NCBI GenBank assembly: GCA_016791445.1
Contig: JAEUMP010000016.1
Coordinates: forward strand, 310,001-374,000
Length of the DNA stretch: 64,000 nucleotides
Origin: Hyphomonadaceae bacterium
Lineage (GTDB): Bacteria; Pseudomonadota; Alphaproteobacteria; Caulobacterales; Aquidulcibacteraceae
Direction: 5' to 3'
Shown piece after piece: positions 57,305-64,000 of this stretch. Under the pieces are notes generated by a model, which was given only the letters and a program-made list of their open reading frames with translations, had not been told where the DNA came from and did no database searches. The translations under genes and the position numbers were made by a program. Within the stretch, counting starts at the first letter, position 1. Every line of letters starts with the position of its first letter.

Positions 57305-58204
57305 TTAGCGATACGGGATGTCGCTCACAATCACCTCGACGCCGGCCAAATTGTGGGCATTCAGAAGCTGCCGTACCGTTTCAGCGCGCTCCTCTCTACC
57401 GCTCTTAGGCCCGATAACGATTCGTTTGAGAATGGATGCTGGCCTCAGATCAAAATTGGCAGACGGAAAATCCAAGAGCGGCAAACCAAAATAGGTTCGG
57501 CCAGTTTCGGCGCTCCTTCGCATGTTAGAGGGCCCTGATATTCCGGGAATCCAACCACTGTGTAGAAATCTGATTTCCTGCTCTTCTGAGTAGCCTTGGT
57601 GCTTCACGCAGGTGGCCTTCGACAACAACATCATCGCGGCAGCTAGTGAGTGGGCTTGCGGATGGAAGTCTAAGTTTGCGCGATCAATCGCGTCGAGCGA
57701 TTCAACGGCGTGTCCAATAACTTCATCTTCCTTCAGGTACGTGATGTTAGAGGTATGGACATTGAAATTCAAATTCTCCGCCGTGATGGAGCTTGGCTGA
57801 AACTGAGAGCTATCGACGACAATTCCCACCCCAGCGGCGTCCTCAGCATATAGGCGCCACATGCTAAGTCGCCCATCGGGCTGATCATCATGGTATTCAC
57901 ACCACGAAGACGCAAACGTATTGCCTCGAACCGACGAGCCGAGTGTGGCCAAGATTGTTGGAAGTAGCGGCAACCTTGACTCTAGCGATGCGGGCATTCT
58001 TGTCTGGAGGGCACGGATGAAATGCTGGCATTCAGAGGTATCGTTCATGTCAACTAAGCAACCGAACCATAACTCTCCGGTTTCAAGAATACGCTCAAGG
58101 TTGCGCATCGAAGTGTAGTGAATGATTCGCGCTGAATAGTCAGAAACTCCCAGTGCCTCAGATAGCCGCTGATAATCTCTGAATAGATTCTCGGCACTCA
58201 GCAT
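57305..58204 (-). CDS. DUF2971-type protein (A)
   Basis: A 299-residue protein of the DUF2971 kind: IIHYTSMRNLERILETGELWFGCLVDMNDTSECQ (HYT and ND-x-x-E positions), LSMWRLYAEDAAGVGIVVDSS, KHQGYSEEQEIRF and LKRIVIGPKSG. Function undefined; the opening resembles the start of ART-like toxins, which is only a guess. GC content is near 47 percent in a sampled line against 75 percent in recF. Overlaps its upstream partner by 7 bases; its stop is 3 bases from the gyrB stop. Confidence 0.7.
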   Translation of the reverse strand: MLSAENLFRDYQRLSEALGVSDYSARIIHYTSMRNLERILETGELWFGCLVDMNDTSECQHFIRALQTRMPASLESRLPLLPTILATLGSSVRGNTFASSWCEYHDDQPDGRLSMWRLYAEDAAGVGIVVDSSQFQPSSITAENLNFNVHTSNITYLKEDEVIGHAVESLDAIDRANLDFHPQAHSLAAAMMLLSKATCVKHQGYSEEQEIRFLHSGWIPGISGPSNMRRSAETGRTYFGLPLLDFPSANFDLRPASILKRIVIGPKSGREERAETVRQLLNAHNLAGVEVIVSDIPYR

Positions 58205-59217
58205 CCGCCAGAGCCTCGCAGTCTTAGTTCGGAGGTTCTGATTTGCAGCACGTCGGAGACGTAGCCTGCGCGTCTGAGCTTCAAAGAGAATATCTCGCTC
58301 TTCGCGCCGCGAGGATCAGCAACGGGCCCCATGATGGTGCACAGAATTGGCATCGGCCTTATTCGTTCACGCCAATCGCTGCAGCTGGCCTCTTCCTTAC
58401 GGCAGTTTATTGGAAGCCAAAGGTGGGGGATGCGGGTCTCGGCGTCTCCTGTATCGATCAACATGGGATCGGCTGACAGCACTACGAAGCGATACTCCGA
58501 CTCCGGCTTGAACTGCGGACGTTTGTAGAAAAAGCACGCGGTGTTCAGCGAATTGGCCAGCGCATTTGCGTGATACCACTCGGAGTTTCCGGTAAGAGCG
58601 GCTGATCCATCCGCAAGCTCACCTTCATAATTGTTCAATGTCGAGACTATTTGCTCTCGCACAAAGCTCGCAAACGCGTCTGCTTCGTAGATTACGTGCC
58701 CGAAGGCCATATTGTAGAGCCCGGCTCGGAGAAAACACTGTTGGAGATGCTGAAAATCGAAAACCAAGCATACGCCCGAAGAAGATTTCGCGTAGCTCTC
58801 CCAGAAGGACAGATTGTCAAAAAGGTCGATGTAGTCTTTCGATTCCTTCGCGAGCTTTGCCGCAAAGCAACTCAAAACAAATGCATCGGCAGACTTAAGC
58901 GGGCCTAGATTTGCGAGGGTGAGGATGAGTAGCTGTTGGTATTTGTTGTCAGCCAGTTCCGTCTGGACACGAAGCTGATCCAATACAATTTGAAAAGCGG
59001 CCGCGTGTTCTTCCTCGTCGCGTTGAAAGCGCAGATGATTGAGTTTCAGTCGCTGCTTGTCGACGATGGATGCGGCGGCGGACTCACCTGTGTAGTGACC
59101 TAGAAAGTACGCTTGGCCGTCACCTCCACCGAAGTAATCTTCAAACTGCCGCTGAACTTCAGACTCAAAGATACGGCGGCCCTGTAAGACCCATTGGTCG
59201 GTGTGGAACCTGTCCAT
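58198..59217 (-). CDS. DUF2971-type protein (B)
   Basis: A 339-residue protein with the same pattern but diverged: FLGHYTGESAAASIVDKQRLKLNHLRFQRDEEEHAAAF (HYT, then D-E-E-E), FVLSCFAAKLAKESKDYIDLFDNLSFWESYAKSSSGVCLVFDF and FKPESEYRFVVLS. It precedes gene A with a 7-base overlap and is likewise AT-rich, so the pair is probably one acquired transcription unit. No signal or membrane segment. I cannot assign a function; a toxin or defence role is inferred from context only. Confidence 0.7.
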   Translation of the reverse strand: MDRFHTDQWVLQGRRIFESEVQRQFEDYFGGGDGQAYFLGHYTGESAAASIVDKQRLKLNHLRFQRDEEEHAAAFQIVLDQLRVQTELADNKYQQLLILTLANLGPLKSADAFVLSCFAAKLAKESKDYIDLFDNLSFWESYAKSSSGVCLVFDFQHLQQCFLRAGLYNMAFGHVIYEADAFASFVREQIVSTLNNYEGELADGSAALTGNSEWYHANALANSLNTACFFYKRPQFKPESEYRFVVLSADPMLIDTGDAETRIPHLWLPINCRKEEASCSDWRERIRPMPILCTIMGPVADPRGAKSEIFSLKLRRAGYVSDVLQIRTSELRLRGSGGC

Positions 59218-59355
59218 TCTGGTCTCACATTCTGCTTAAACTTCTCAATTATGAGGCGATTCCATTGAGCGCTGAAGCCGGTGTCCATGCCGGCCGATCG
59301 GCAACCTTGGCGGCGCTAGGCCCGCGATCTCTTCGTCCGTATGCGCAGCAGGAGC

Positions 59356-59370
59356 TGCGCGGTCCGGCCC
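59356..59370. repeat. Partial RAYT-associated palindrome
   Basis: TGCGCGGTCCGGCCC (59356-59370) matches the 3' part of the 29-base arms on the other side of the transposase gene (60051-60064 in part). Truncated copy downstream of the RAYT gene. Confidence 0.5.
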
Positions 59371-59392
59371 GGATACCGGTGCAAAGCCCCGA

Positions 59393-59902
59393 TCAGCGGG
59401 ACGCGGAGCTGAAGGGCCAGTCGGCGGGCGCGTGACACAGTCCGGCTTTCACCGGATTCATTTTGATGTAGCGCCGTGCAGTTTCGTAATGATCGTTGTC
59501 GCGCATCACGCGGTCGAAACAATCGGCCGCCCATAGCGCGCCGGTGCGTTGCAGGCGCGCATTGATGCGCCGTGTCGTGAACATCTTCCACGAGCGAACG
59601 ATGCGACCGAGTTCTACGGCAGGGCCGGTCTGCAAGAGGACGTGCACGTGGTTCGGCATCACGCACCACGCCTTCAGCAGGTACCAGTCGTCATGGAAGT
59701 GCAGCAGCGCATCTTCCACGATCTCTGCGTTGGCGGCATCCGCCAGAACCGCCGCGCCGTGACCGAGATCGAGAATGTCATCGCCGAGATCGGGGGCGTC
59801 TTTCGGCAGCGCGTCTGCGAGACGAAACACCACGTGCTGCGCGATATCCCAGCCATCGAGATGCGGGAGGTAACCGCGCCTGTGCCAGCCTTTGCGTCCC
59901 AT
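59393..59902 (-). CDS. REP-associated tyrosine transposase (RAYT)
   Basis: A 169-residue Y1/HUH transposase of the RAYT type. WCVMPNHVHVLLQTG carries the HUH (His-x-His), DCFDRVMRDNDHYETARRYIKMNPVKAGLC carries the catalytic Tyr region, and ADWPFSSAS is the family ending. It mobilises REP palindromes and is typically single copy. ATG at 59902 begins the conserved MGRKGWHRRGYLPHLD; a much longer upstream reading exists but runs through the palindromes and is unlikely. Confidence 0.88.
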   Translation of the reverse strand: MGRKGWHRRGYLPHLDGWDIAQHVVFRLADALPKDAPDLGDDILDLGHGAAVLADAANAEIVEDALLHFHDDWYLLKAWCVMPNHVHVLLQTGPAVELGRIVRSWKMFTTRRINARLQRTGALWAADCFDRVMRDNDHYETARRYIKMNPVKAGLCHAPADWPFSSASR

Positions 59903-59962
59903 GGATCGAAGGTGACAAGGGTCTGACACCGACTCAAGTGGTTGGGACCTGTCGAAGGTATC

Positions 59963-60065
59963 GGGGCCGGACCGCGCACCTCCCGGTGCGCATGCCGATG
60001 AAGCTTCAAGCGACGGCGCTTGTGACTGTCCGCCGGGCGCACCGGGAGGTGCGCGGTCCGGCCCC
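59963..60065. repeat. Perfect 29-base inverted repeat pair flanking the RAYT
   Basis: Arms at 59963-59991 and 60037-60065 are exact reverse complements over 29 bases, separated by 45 bases, and each contains GCGCACC/GGTGCGC around TCCC. A partial third copy lies past the other side of the RAYT gene. Perfect arms suggest recent movement. Confidence 0.85.
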
Positions 60066-60152
60066 GTCACTGGCGCCAGCTGCTCCGGCATCGAGGACGT
60101 TGCCCCCACGGCGCCGCTTGTACCGCTCCGCGCGCGCTGCTCAAATCCTCTC

Positions 60153-60845
60153 ATGCAATCACCGCCCATGACCTATGACGACGTCGTCCGCTCCCGCCGC
60201 TCCATCCGCGGCTACCTAAAAAAGCCCGTCCCGAAGGCGCTGATCCGCGAGGTGCTCGAGGTCGCCATGCGCGCGCCGACTTCGCTCAACACGCAGCCGT
60301 GGAATTTCTTCGTCTGCACCGGCGCCGTGCTCGATGCGATCCGCAAGGGCAATACCGAGCGCATGCTCGCCGGCGTGCCCGAGTCGCGCGAATTCCGCAT
60401 TGGCCCCGGCTATGAAGGGGTGCACAGGGAGCGGCAGATCGGGATTGCAAAGCTGCTGTTCGCCGCGATGGGCATCGAGCGCGACAACAAGGAAAAGCGG
60501 CAGGACTGGGTGCTGCGCGGCTTCCGCCAGTTCGACGCGCCGGCGTGCATCGTCGTCACCTACGATCGCAGCATCTACGGCAGCGACATCGCGCCGTTCG
60601 ACTGCGGCGGCGTCGCCAACGCCATCGTCAACGCCGCGTGGGCGCGCGGCCTCGGCTGCGTGATCAACAGCCAGGGCATCATGCAGTCGCCGGTCGTGCG
60701 CGAGCACGCGAAGATCCCCGACGACCAGGTCATCCAGACCTGCATCGCCATCGGCTGGCCCGATCATGACTTCCCCGCCAACGCCGTCGTGTCGCAACGC
60801 AAGAGCGTGGATGAAGCCGCGACCTTCGTGGGGTTCGACGACTAG
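60153..60845 (+). CDS. Nitroreductase
   Basis: A 230-residue FMN nitroreductase-like protein. VVRSRRSIRGYLKKPVPKALIREVLEVAMRAPTSLNTQPWNFFVCTG is the FMN-binding N-terminus (RRSxRxY, PTSxNxQPW); GIGLGGVAN-like segment reads FDCGGVANAIVNAAWARGLGCVIN, and IAIGWPDHDFPANAVVSQRKS ends it. Reduces nitroaromatics or acts on quinones; the physiological substrate is unknown. Starts 88 bases after the RAYT palindromes; an ATG five codons in is also possible. Confidence 0.92.
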   Translation: MQSPPMTYDDVVRSRRSIRGYLKKPVPKALIREVLEVAMRAPTSLNTQPWNFFVCTGAVLDAIRKGNTERMLAGVPESREFRIGPGYEGVHRERQIGIAKLLFAAMGIERDNKEKRQDWVLRGFRQFDAPACIVVTYDRSIYGSDIAPFDCGGVANAIVNAAWARGLGCVINSQGIMQSPVVREHAKIPDDQVIQTCIAIGWPDHDFPANAVVSQRKSVDEAATFVGFDD

Positions 60846-60898
60846 GTGGACAGGGGCGGGCTTCGCCTCTTTAGTGTGCGCGGAAGAGGGAGTTCCCC

Positions 60899-61312
60899 AT
60901 GCGCATGATGCTCGCCGCCGTCGCCGCCACACTCTCGCTCGCCGCCTGCGCATCGACGCCGGACCTGCCGGCCGGACCGCCGTCGCTCGTGGAGGGGATG
61001 GGGAGCGCGCCGCCCGCGCAGGCGAAATTCTACACCGACTGCATCGTCTTCGCCGCCGCGCGCGGCAATGTCGATCGCGTGGGCAATACGCTGCGCTATC
61101 GCTGCGGCGGCGCGCCGGCGCAGGCCTTCTACGAAGGGCTCGCCGCCTTCAGCGCGGAGATCGCCTCGGAATATCAGGGCGAAGGCCGCACCTATCGTGT
61201 CACGCAGAAGATCCAGCGCGATCTCGGCGGCGTCGATTTCTGCTTCCGCGACGCGGCGGGCGTCTACGGCTGCACCGTGGTGCTGAATGTGGGGCCGTAT
61301 CTCGCGAAGTGA
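60899..61312 (+). CDS. Hypothetical lipoprotein
   Basis: A 137-residue predicted lipoprotein, lipobox LAAC at about residues 14-17 with a preceding MRMMLAAVAATLSLA signal. Mature part has four Cys (CIVFAAARG, YRCGG, DFCFRD, YGCTVV), so it may be disulphide-bonded in the periplasm. No family recognised. AGGGAG precedes the start region (GAAGAGGGAG ending about 60892). Confidence 0.7.
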   Translation: MRMMLAAVAATLSLAACASTPDLPAGPPSLVEGMGSAPPAQAKFYTDCIVFAAARGNVDRVGNTLRYRCGGAPAQAFYEGLAAFSAEIASEYQGEGRTYRVTQKIQRDLGGVDFCFRDAAGVYGCTVVLNVGPYLAK

Positions 61313-61350
61313 CCTCTCCTTTTCCTACCCCTCCAGGGGAGAGGCGGGAG
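61312..61350. terminator. GC hairpin after the lipoprotein gene
   Basis: CCTCTCC pairs with GGAGAGG around a spacer of CCCCTCC-rich sequence, then GGCGGGAGGGGG. There is no U-run, so this is a hairpin or repeat element rather than a proven terminator. A related GGGAGGGGGT block recurs at 62286. Confidence 0.3.
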
Positions 61351-61518
61351 GGGGTGGTGTCACGGTTTGAAATCAGGCCGCGCAGCTCTGCCGACCGGCA
61401 GGTCTTGAGCGAACCCGCCATACGTAAACTTGCGGCGATCAGAGCGAGTTTGGCCCAATTCGGACACTCGCGAAAACGTCCGCCGTCGATTAGGAGTGAG
61501 TCTCGCAGGGAGCCTGCC

Positions 61519-62175
61519 ATGAGCCGGACGCTAGTCTTTTGCGCGCTCGTCGCGATCCTTGTGGCGTTGTTCGCCACCTCTCCGCATCAGGGTTTCAACT
61601 CAACGTGCTTCAACGATCAGTGCTTCATGAGCGCATCCACATCGCTCATGGGTCTAGTTGCTTCCGGGGTCTTGGTTGCCTTCGTAGTCTTGTATCCGCA
61701 AGAGACGGGCACACCGATGCACATCGAGCCCATAAAAATCTGGGAGCGATTTGCGGCGTTCTTCATCGATTTCCTTGTTGTGCTTGCAGCAACGTCACCA
61801 ATCGCGACGCTCCCCATTTTGCTGGCGGAAGCCGAAGCTACAGGCAATTTCCAATGGAGCTTTGAAAGAGACTTTTCACGCCCCACCGATGGCGCACTCG
61901 CCTTTCCGGGCGTGCTGTCGATGTTCGCCGCATTGTTCGCGTACTTCTACATACATCCCACCATTGGCCGACAGACTGTTGGGCAATACCTCCTAGGATT
62001 CCGCGTGGAAGGCGTTCCGGGCACGGGCAAGAAGCCTGCGTTCGGACTCAACGTATTGTTTGGTTATATCGGTCTCTGCGCGTGGCCCGTGTCGGTCTAT
62101 CTAGCTGCGAAGCGTCAGGACAAGGCGTTCTGGTGGAATCTCCGAAGTCGCACTCGGCTAGTTCGGATCGTCTAG
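61519..62175 (+). CDS. RDD-family membrane protein
   Basis: A 218-residue membrane protein with an N-terminal two-helix region (LVFCALVAILVALFA, STSLMGLVASGVLVAFVVLYP), then the RDD domain: KIWERFAAFFIDFLVVLAATSP, GRQTVGQYLLGFRV and ALCAWPVSVYLAAKRQ-like third helix. Family members are transporter-like or resistance-linked, without a settled role. ATG 61519 follows AGGGAG; GC in a sampled line is about 57 percent, lower than the core genes. Confidence 0.85.
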   Translation: MSRTLVFCALVAILVALFATSPHQGFNSTCFNDQCFMSASTSLMGLVASGVLVAFVVLYPQETGTPMHIEPIKIWERFAAFFIDFLVVLAATSPIATLPILLAEAEATGNFQWSFERDFSRPTDGALAFPGVLSMFAALFAYFYIHPTIGRQTVGQYLLGFRVEGVPGTGKKPAFGLNVLFGYIGLCAWPVSVYLAAKRQDKAFWWNLRSRTRLVRIV

Positions 62176-62538
62176 GTTATGTCTGCTTCCGGCGAATTCC
62201 AGCCGCAGGGTGGCTTCCCCGCCAAGGGCTGGTTTCGGGGCGTTTGCGGTCACGGCGCGGCTGACGTCAAACTCAGATACTGCCCGGGAGGGGGTCCGGC
62301 GGTTCGGGTACGCCGTGTTCTGAAATCTCGTTGCGCTGCGCGACCAACCCCCTCTCGATCTCTCCCTTGCAGGGGGAGAAGGGAGCGGGATTCAACAGGT
62401 CAAACGACACGACACACCGCGCATCCCGTTGGCGCGCATGAATCGTTCGCCCAAAAATAGGGGGAAATTCACGCCGCAATCCGACCGGGTCGAAAGCGCG
62501 GTGACCCTGATGATCGGTTCCACAGAGGACAGACCATC
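62176..62538. other. 363-base intergenic region with repeat debris
   Basis: No gene seen. It contains CCCCTCTCGATCTCTCCCTTGC-like and AGGGGGAGAAGGGAGC segments, the latter resembling palindrome-type repeats elsewhere in the window, and a GGGAGGGGGT block at 62286 like the one at 61345. It separates the RDD gene from the terminase. Confidence 0.4.
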
Positions 62539-64000
62539 ATGGAAAGTACGCATAACGAAACGCCGCCGTCCGAAGCCTCTCGCATCCGCCTCCCGCCAAA
62601 GCTCCCCGTCAAACTCACAGGCGTGAAGGAAGGGCGCGGCAAGCCCTACGGCGCCGCCGTTTGGGCGAAAGTGCGCGCCGAGTACGAAGCCGGCGAGATC
62701 GCGACGGAAATCGCGGCGCGCTACGGCATGGCGCCCGGCACCATCTACACGCGCGCCTCGAAGGAATCGTGGACGCGCACGAAAAGTCCCGTCACGACGG
62801 AAAAATTGCTCGACTCCATGAGCGCGCACGCCGCGCGCGACATCATCGTCGAACTCCGCGACGCGACGTTCGATATCTGTCGCGCCTTCTCGGTTGTGCA
62901 TGATCGCATCGTCGCCGCTTCCGACCTGAAGAAGCGCAAGAAGTCGTGGCAGGTGTTGAAGCCCGAGGCGGAGCAGCAGCTGATCGAGCGCTGGGACAAG
63001 GGGGCCACGGCTTCGTCTCTGGCGCCGGAATACGGCCTCACGGAAGCCGGTGTGCGCGGCATTCTCCGCAAGCACGGACGGACGCGGCGCGGGTCGCCGC
63101 GCGAGCCTGTCGAGCTTCCGCCGGAGCTTCCGCCTCCGCCGCCCCCGCCGCCGTGGAACGAAATCGCGCACGCAGCGCAGAAGGCGCCCGCAGGCGCGTG
63201 GCGCACGTGGTTGTTCCAGGGCGGTCGCGGGGCGGGGAAGACGCGCGCTGGCGCGGAGTGGTTCGATGCGATGGCGCGGGCGAACGACAGCGGCGTCTTC
63301 GCGCTCGTCGGCGCGACTTATCACGACGTGCGCGAGGTGATGATCGACGGCGACTCCGGGATCATGAATCTCGGTCGCGGCGATCCGCCTTACTACGAAG
63401 TCGCGCGGCGTCGGCTGCGCTACTCGAACGGCGCCGTCGCGTTCGCTTTCTCGGCCGAGGAATCGCGCCGTCTGCGCGGGCCGCAATTCCACGGCGCGTG
63501 GGCGGACGAGTATTGTGCCTGGAACAAGCCGTCGCAGACGCTCGCCATGCTGCGCCTTGCGCTGCGGCGCGGGCCCGATCCGCGTCTCGTCATCACCACG
63601 ACGCCGAAAGCGATCCCCGATCTGCGCAAATTGCACGGCGAGACGGGCTGCGTCATCACGCGTGCGGGCTCGGACGCGAACGCGCACAATCTCTCGCCGC
63701 ACTTTCTCGAACACCTGCGCGACATCTACGGCGACACCGATCTCGCGCGGCAGGAACTCGACGGCGTGATGCTCGAAGCCGCGCCCGGCGTGATGTGGTC
63801 GCACAAGACGCTGCGCGACTGTCGCGGCGCGACGCCTGAGTCGTTCGAGCGCGTGATCGTCGCGGTCGATCCGCCGGCGGGCACGGGCGGTTCGGCCTGC
63901 GGGATCGTGGTCGCGGCGCGGCGGCAGGGGCGGGGCTATGTGCTCGCCGATTATTCGTGCCGCGATCTGTCGCCGCTCGGCTGGGCGCGGCGCGTGTGCG
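62539..64000 (+). CDS. Terminase large subunit with fused small-subunit-like N-terminus (5' part)
   Basis: An open frame of 487 codons to the window edge, ATG 62539. N-terminus: two helix-turn-helix-like segments, EIATEIAARYGMAPGTIYTR (about 52-72) and ASSLAPEYGLTEAGVRGILR (about 156-175), of the kind found in small terminase subunits. Then a Pro-rich linker, Walker A GGRGAGKTRAGAEW (228-241), Walker B GAWADEYCAW (about 319-328), TTTPK (motif C), RQELDGVMLE, and VDPPAG with the nuclease Asp. Large terminases package DNA into heads; the sequence resembles gene-transfer-agent gp2. Likely the first gene of a GTA or prophage cluster. Confidence 0.85.
   Translation, partial: MESTHNETPPSEASRIRLPPKLPVKLTGVKEGRGKPYGAAVWAKVRAEYEAGEIATEIAARYGMAPGTIYTRASKESWTRTKSPVTTEKLLDSMSAHAARDIIVELRDATFDICRAFSVVHDRIVAASDLKKRKKSWQVLKPEAEQQLIERWDKGATASSLAPEYGLTEAGVRGILRKHGRTRRGSPREPVELPPELPPPPPPPPWNEIAHAAQKAPAGAWRTWLFQGGRGAGKTRAGAEWFDAMARANDSGVFALVGATYHDVREVMIDGDSGIMNLGRGDPPYYEVARRRLRYSNGAVAFAFSAEESRRLRGPQFHGAWADEYCAWNKPSQTLAMLRLALRRGPDPRLVITTTPKAIPDLRKLHGETGCVITRAGSDANAHNLSPHFLEHLRDIYGDTDLARQELDGVMLEAAPGVMWSHKTLRDCRGATPESFERVIVAVDPPAGTGGSACGIVVAARRQGRGYVLADYSCRDLSPLGWARRVC

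Noticed and set aside
59903..60169. 89-residue N-terminal extension of the RAYT
   Set aside because: It runs through the inverted palindromes and is Ala/Gly/Pro-rich; the conserved domain starts at 59902.

Overview
The window is high-GC DNA from the chromosome of an alphaproteobacterium. Gene content and order point to the Caulobacterales/Hyphomonadaceae side of the class: echA-rpsT-dnaA, the tsaB-rimI-fur-miaB-phoH-ybeY-corC-lnt-xre-metK block, and hrcA-grpE beside rph, rdgB and hemW. This placement is inferred from synteny remembered for the group; no search was run. I saw no rRNA, tRNA or CRISPR array.

Layout. 1-3.3 kb: photolyase-family fragment, thioesterase, hrcA-grpE and a duplicated-domain lipoprotein, all minus strand. 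3.3-9.99 kb: rph, an MDR oxidoreductase, a DUF2975/XRE pair, rdgB-hemW, a hypothetical gene, a CMD protein and an SDR. 10-13.3 kb: an envelope cluster (LpoA-like lipoprotein, rsmI, yraN, double-BON DolP-like lipoprotein). 13.4-20.3 kb: small proteins, comM/yifB, a hybrid histidine kinase with a degenerate receiver, an AmpG-like permease and a GNAT enzyme. 20-31.6 kb: maeB, mutS, glnD, murJ, trpS. 31.6-34.3 kb: an orphan LuxR regulator followed by a tra-box-like palindrome and a terminator, an unknown membrane protein and a UspA protein. 34.3-44 kb: nfuA-like gene, then the conserved tsaB-to-metK block, largely with ATGA/GTGA overlaps. 44-48.3 kb: SRPBCC protein, Baeyer-Villiger-type monooxygenase and a FecA-type receptor. 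48.4-57.3 kb: echA, rpsT, dnaA, dnaN, a GDPD, recF and gyrB, the replication-initiation neighbourhood. 57.3-60.1 kb: an accessory island with two DUF2971-type genes of much lower GC and a REP-associated tyrosine transposase (RAYT) with its own palindromes. 60.2-64 kb: nitroreductase, lipoprotein, RDD membrane protein, and the start of a terminase gene that runs off the window and suggests a gene-transfer-agent or prophage cluster.

Most genes are housekeeping. The points that deserve a second look are: (1) the only dnaA, in the canonical replication locus, has lost the box VII arginine finger, the sensor I signature and a DNA-contact arginine, and its 450-base leader shows no canonical DnaA boxes; (2) the low-GC pair of DUF2971 genes abutting gyrB, a candidate toxin or defence unit; (3) a terminase whose large subunit is fused to an N-terminal region with two helix-turn-helix segments; (4) the LuxR orphan with a perfect tra-box-like palindrome just downstream; (5) several previously unassigned palindromic operators (before metK, before the DUF2975/XRE pair, before comM); and (6) REP-type palindromes that have been absorbed into genes, supplying a Shine-Dalgarno region in one case and a protein C-terminus in another.
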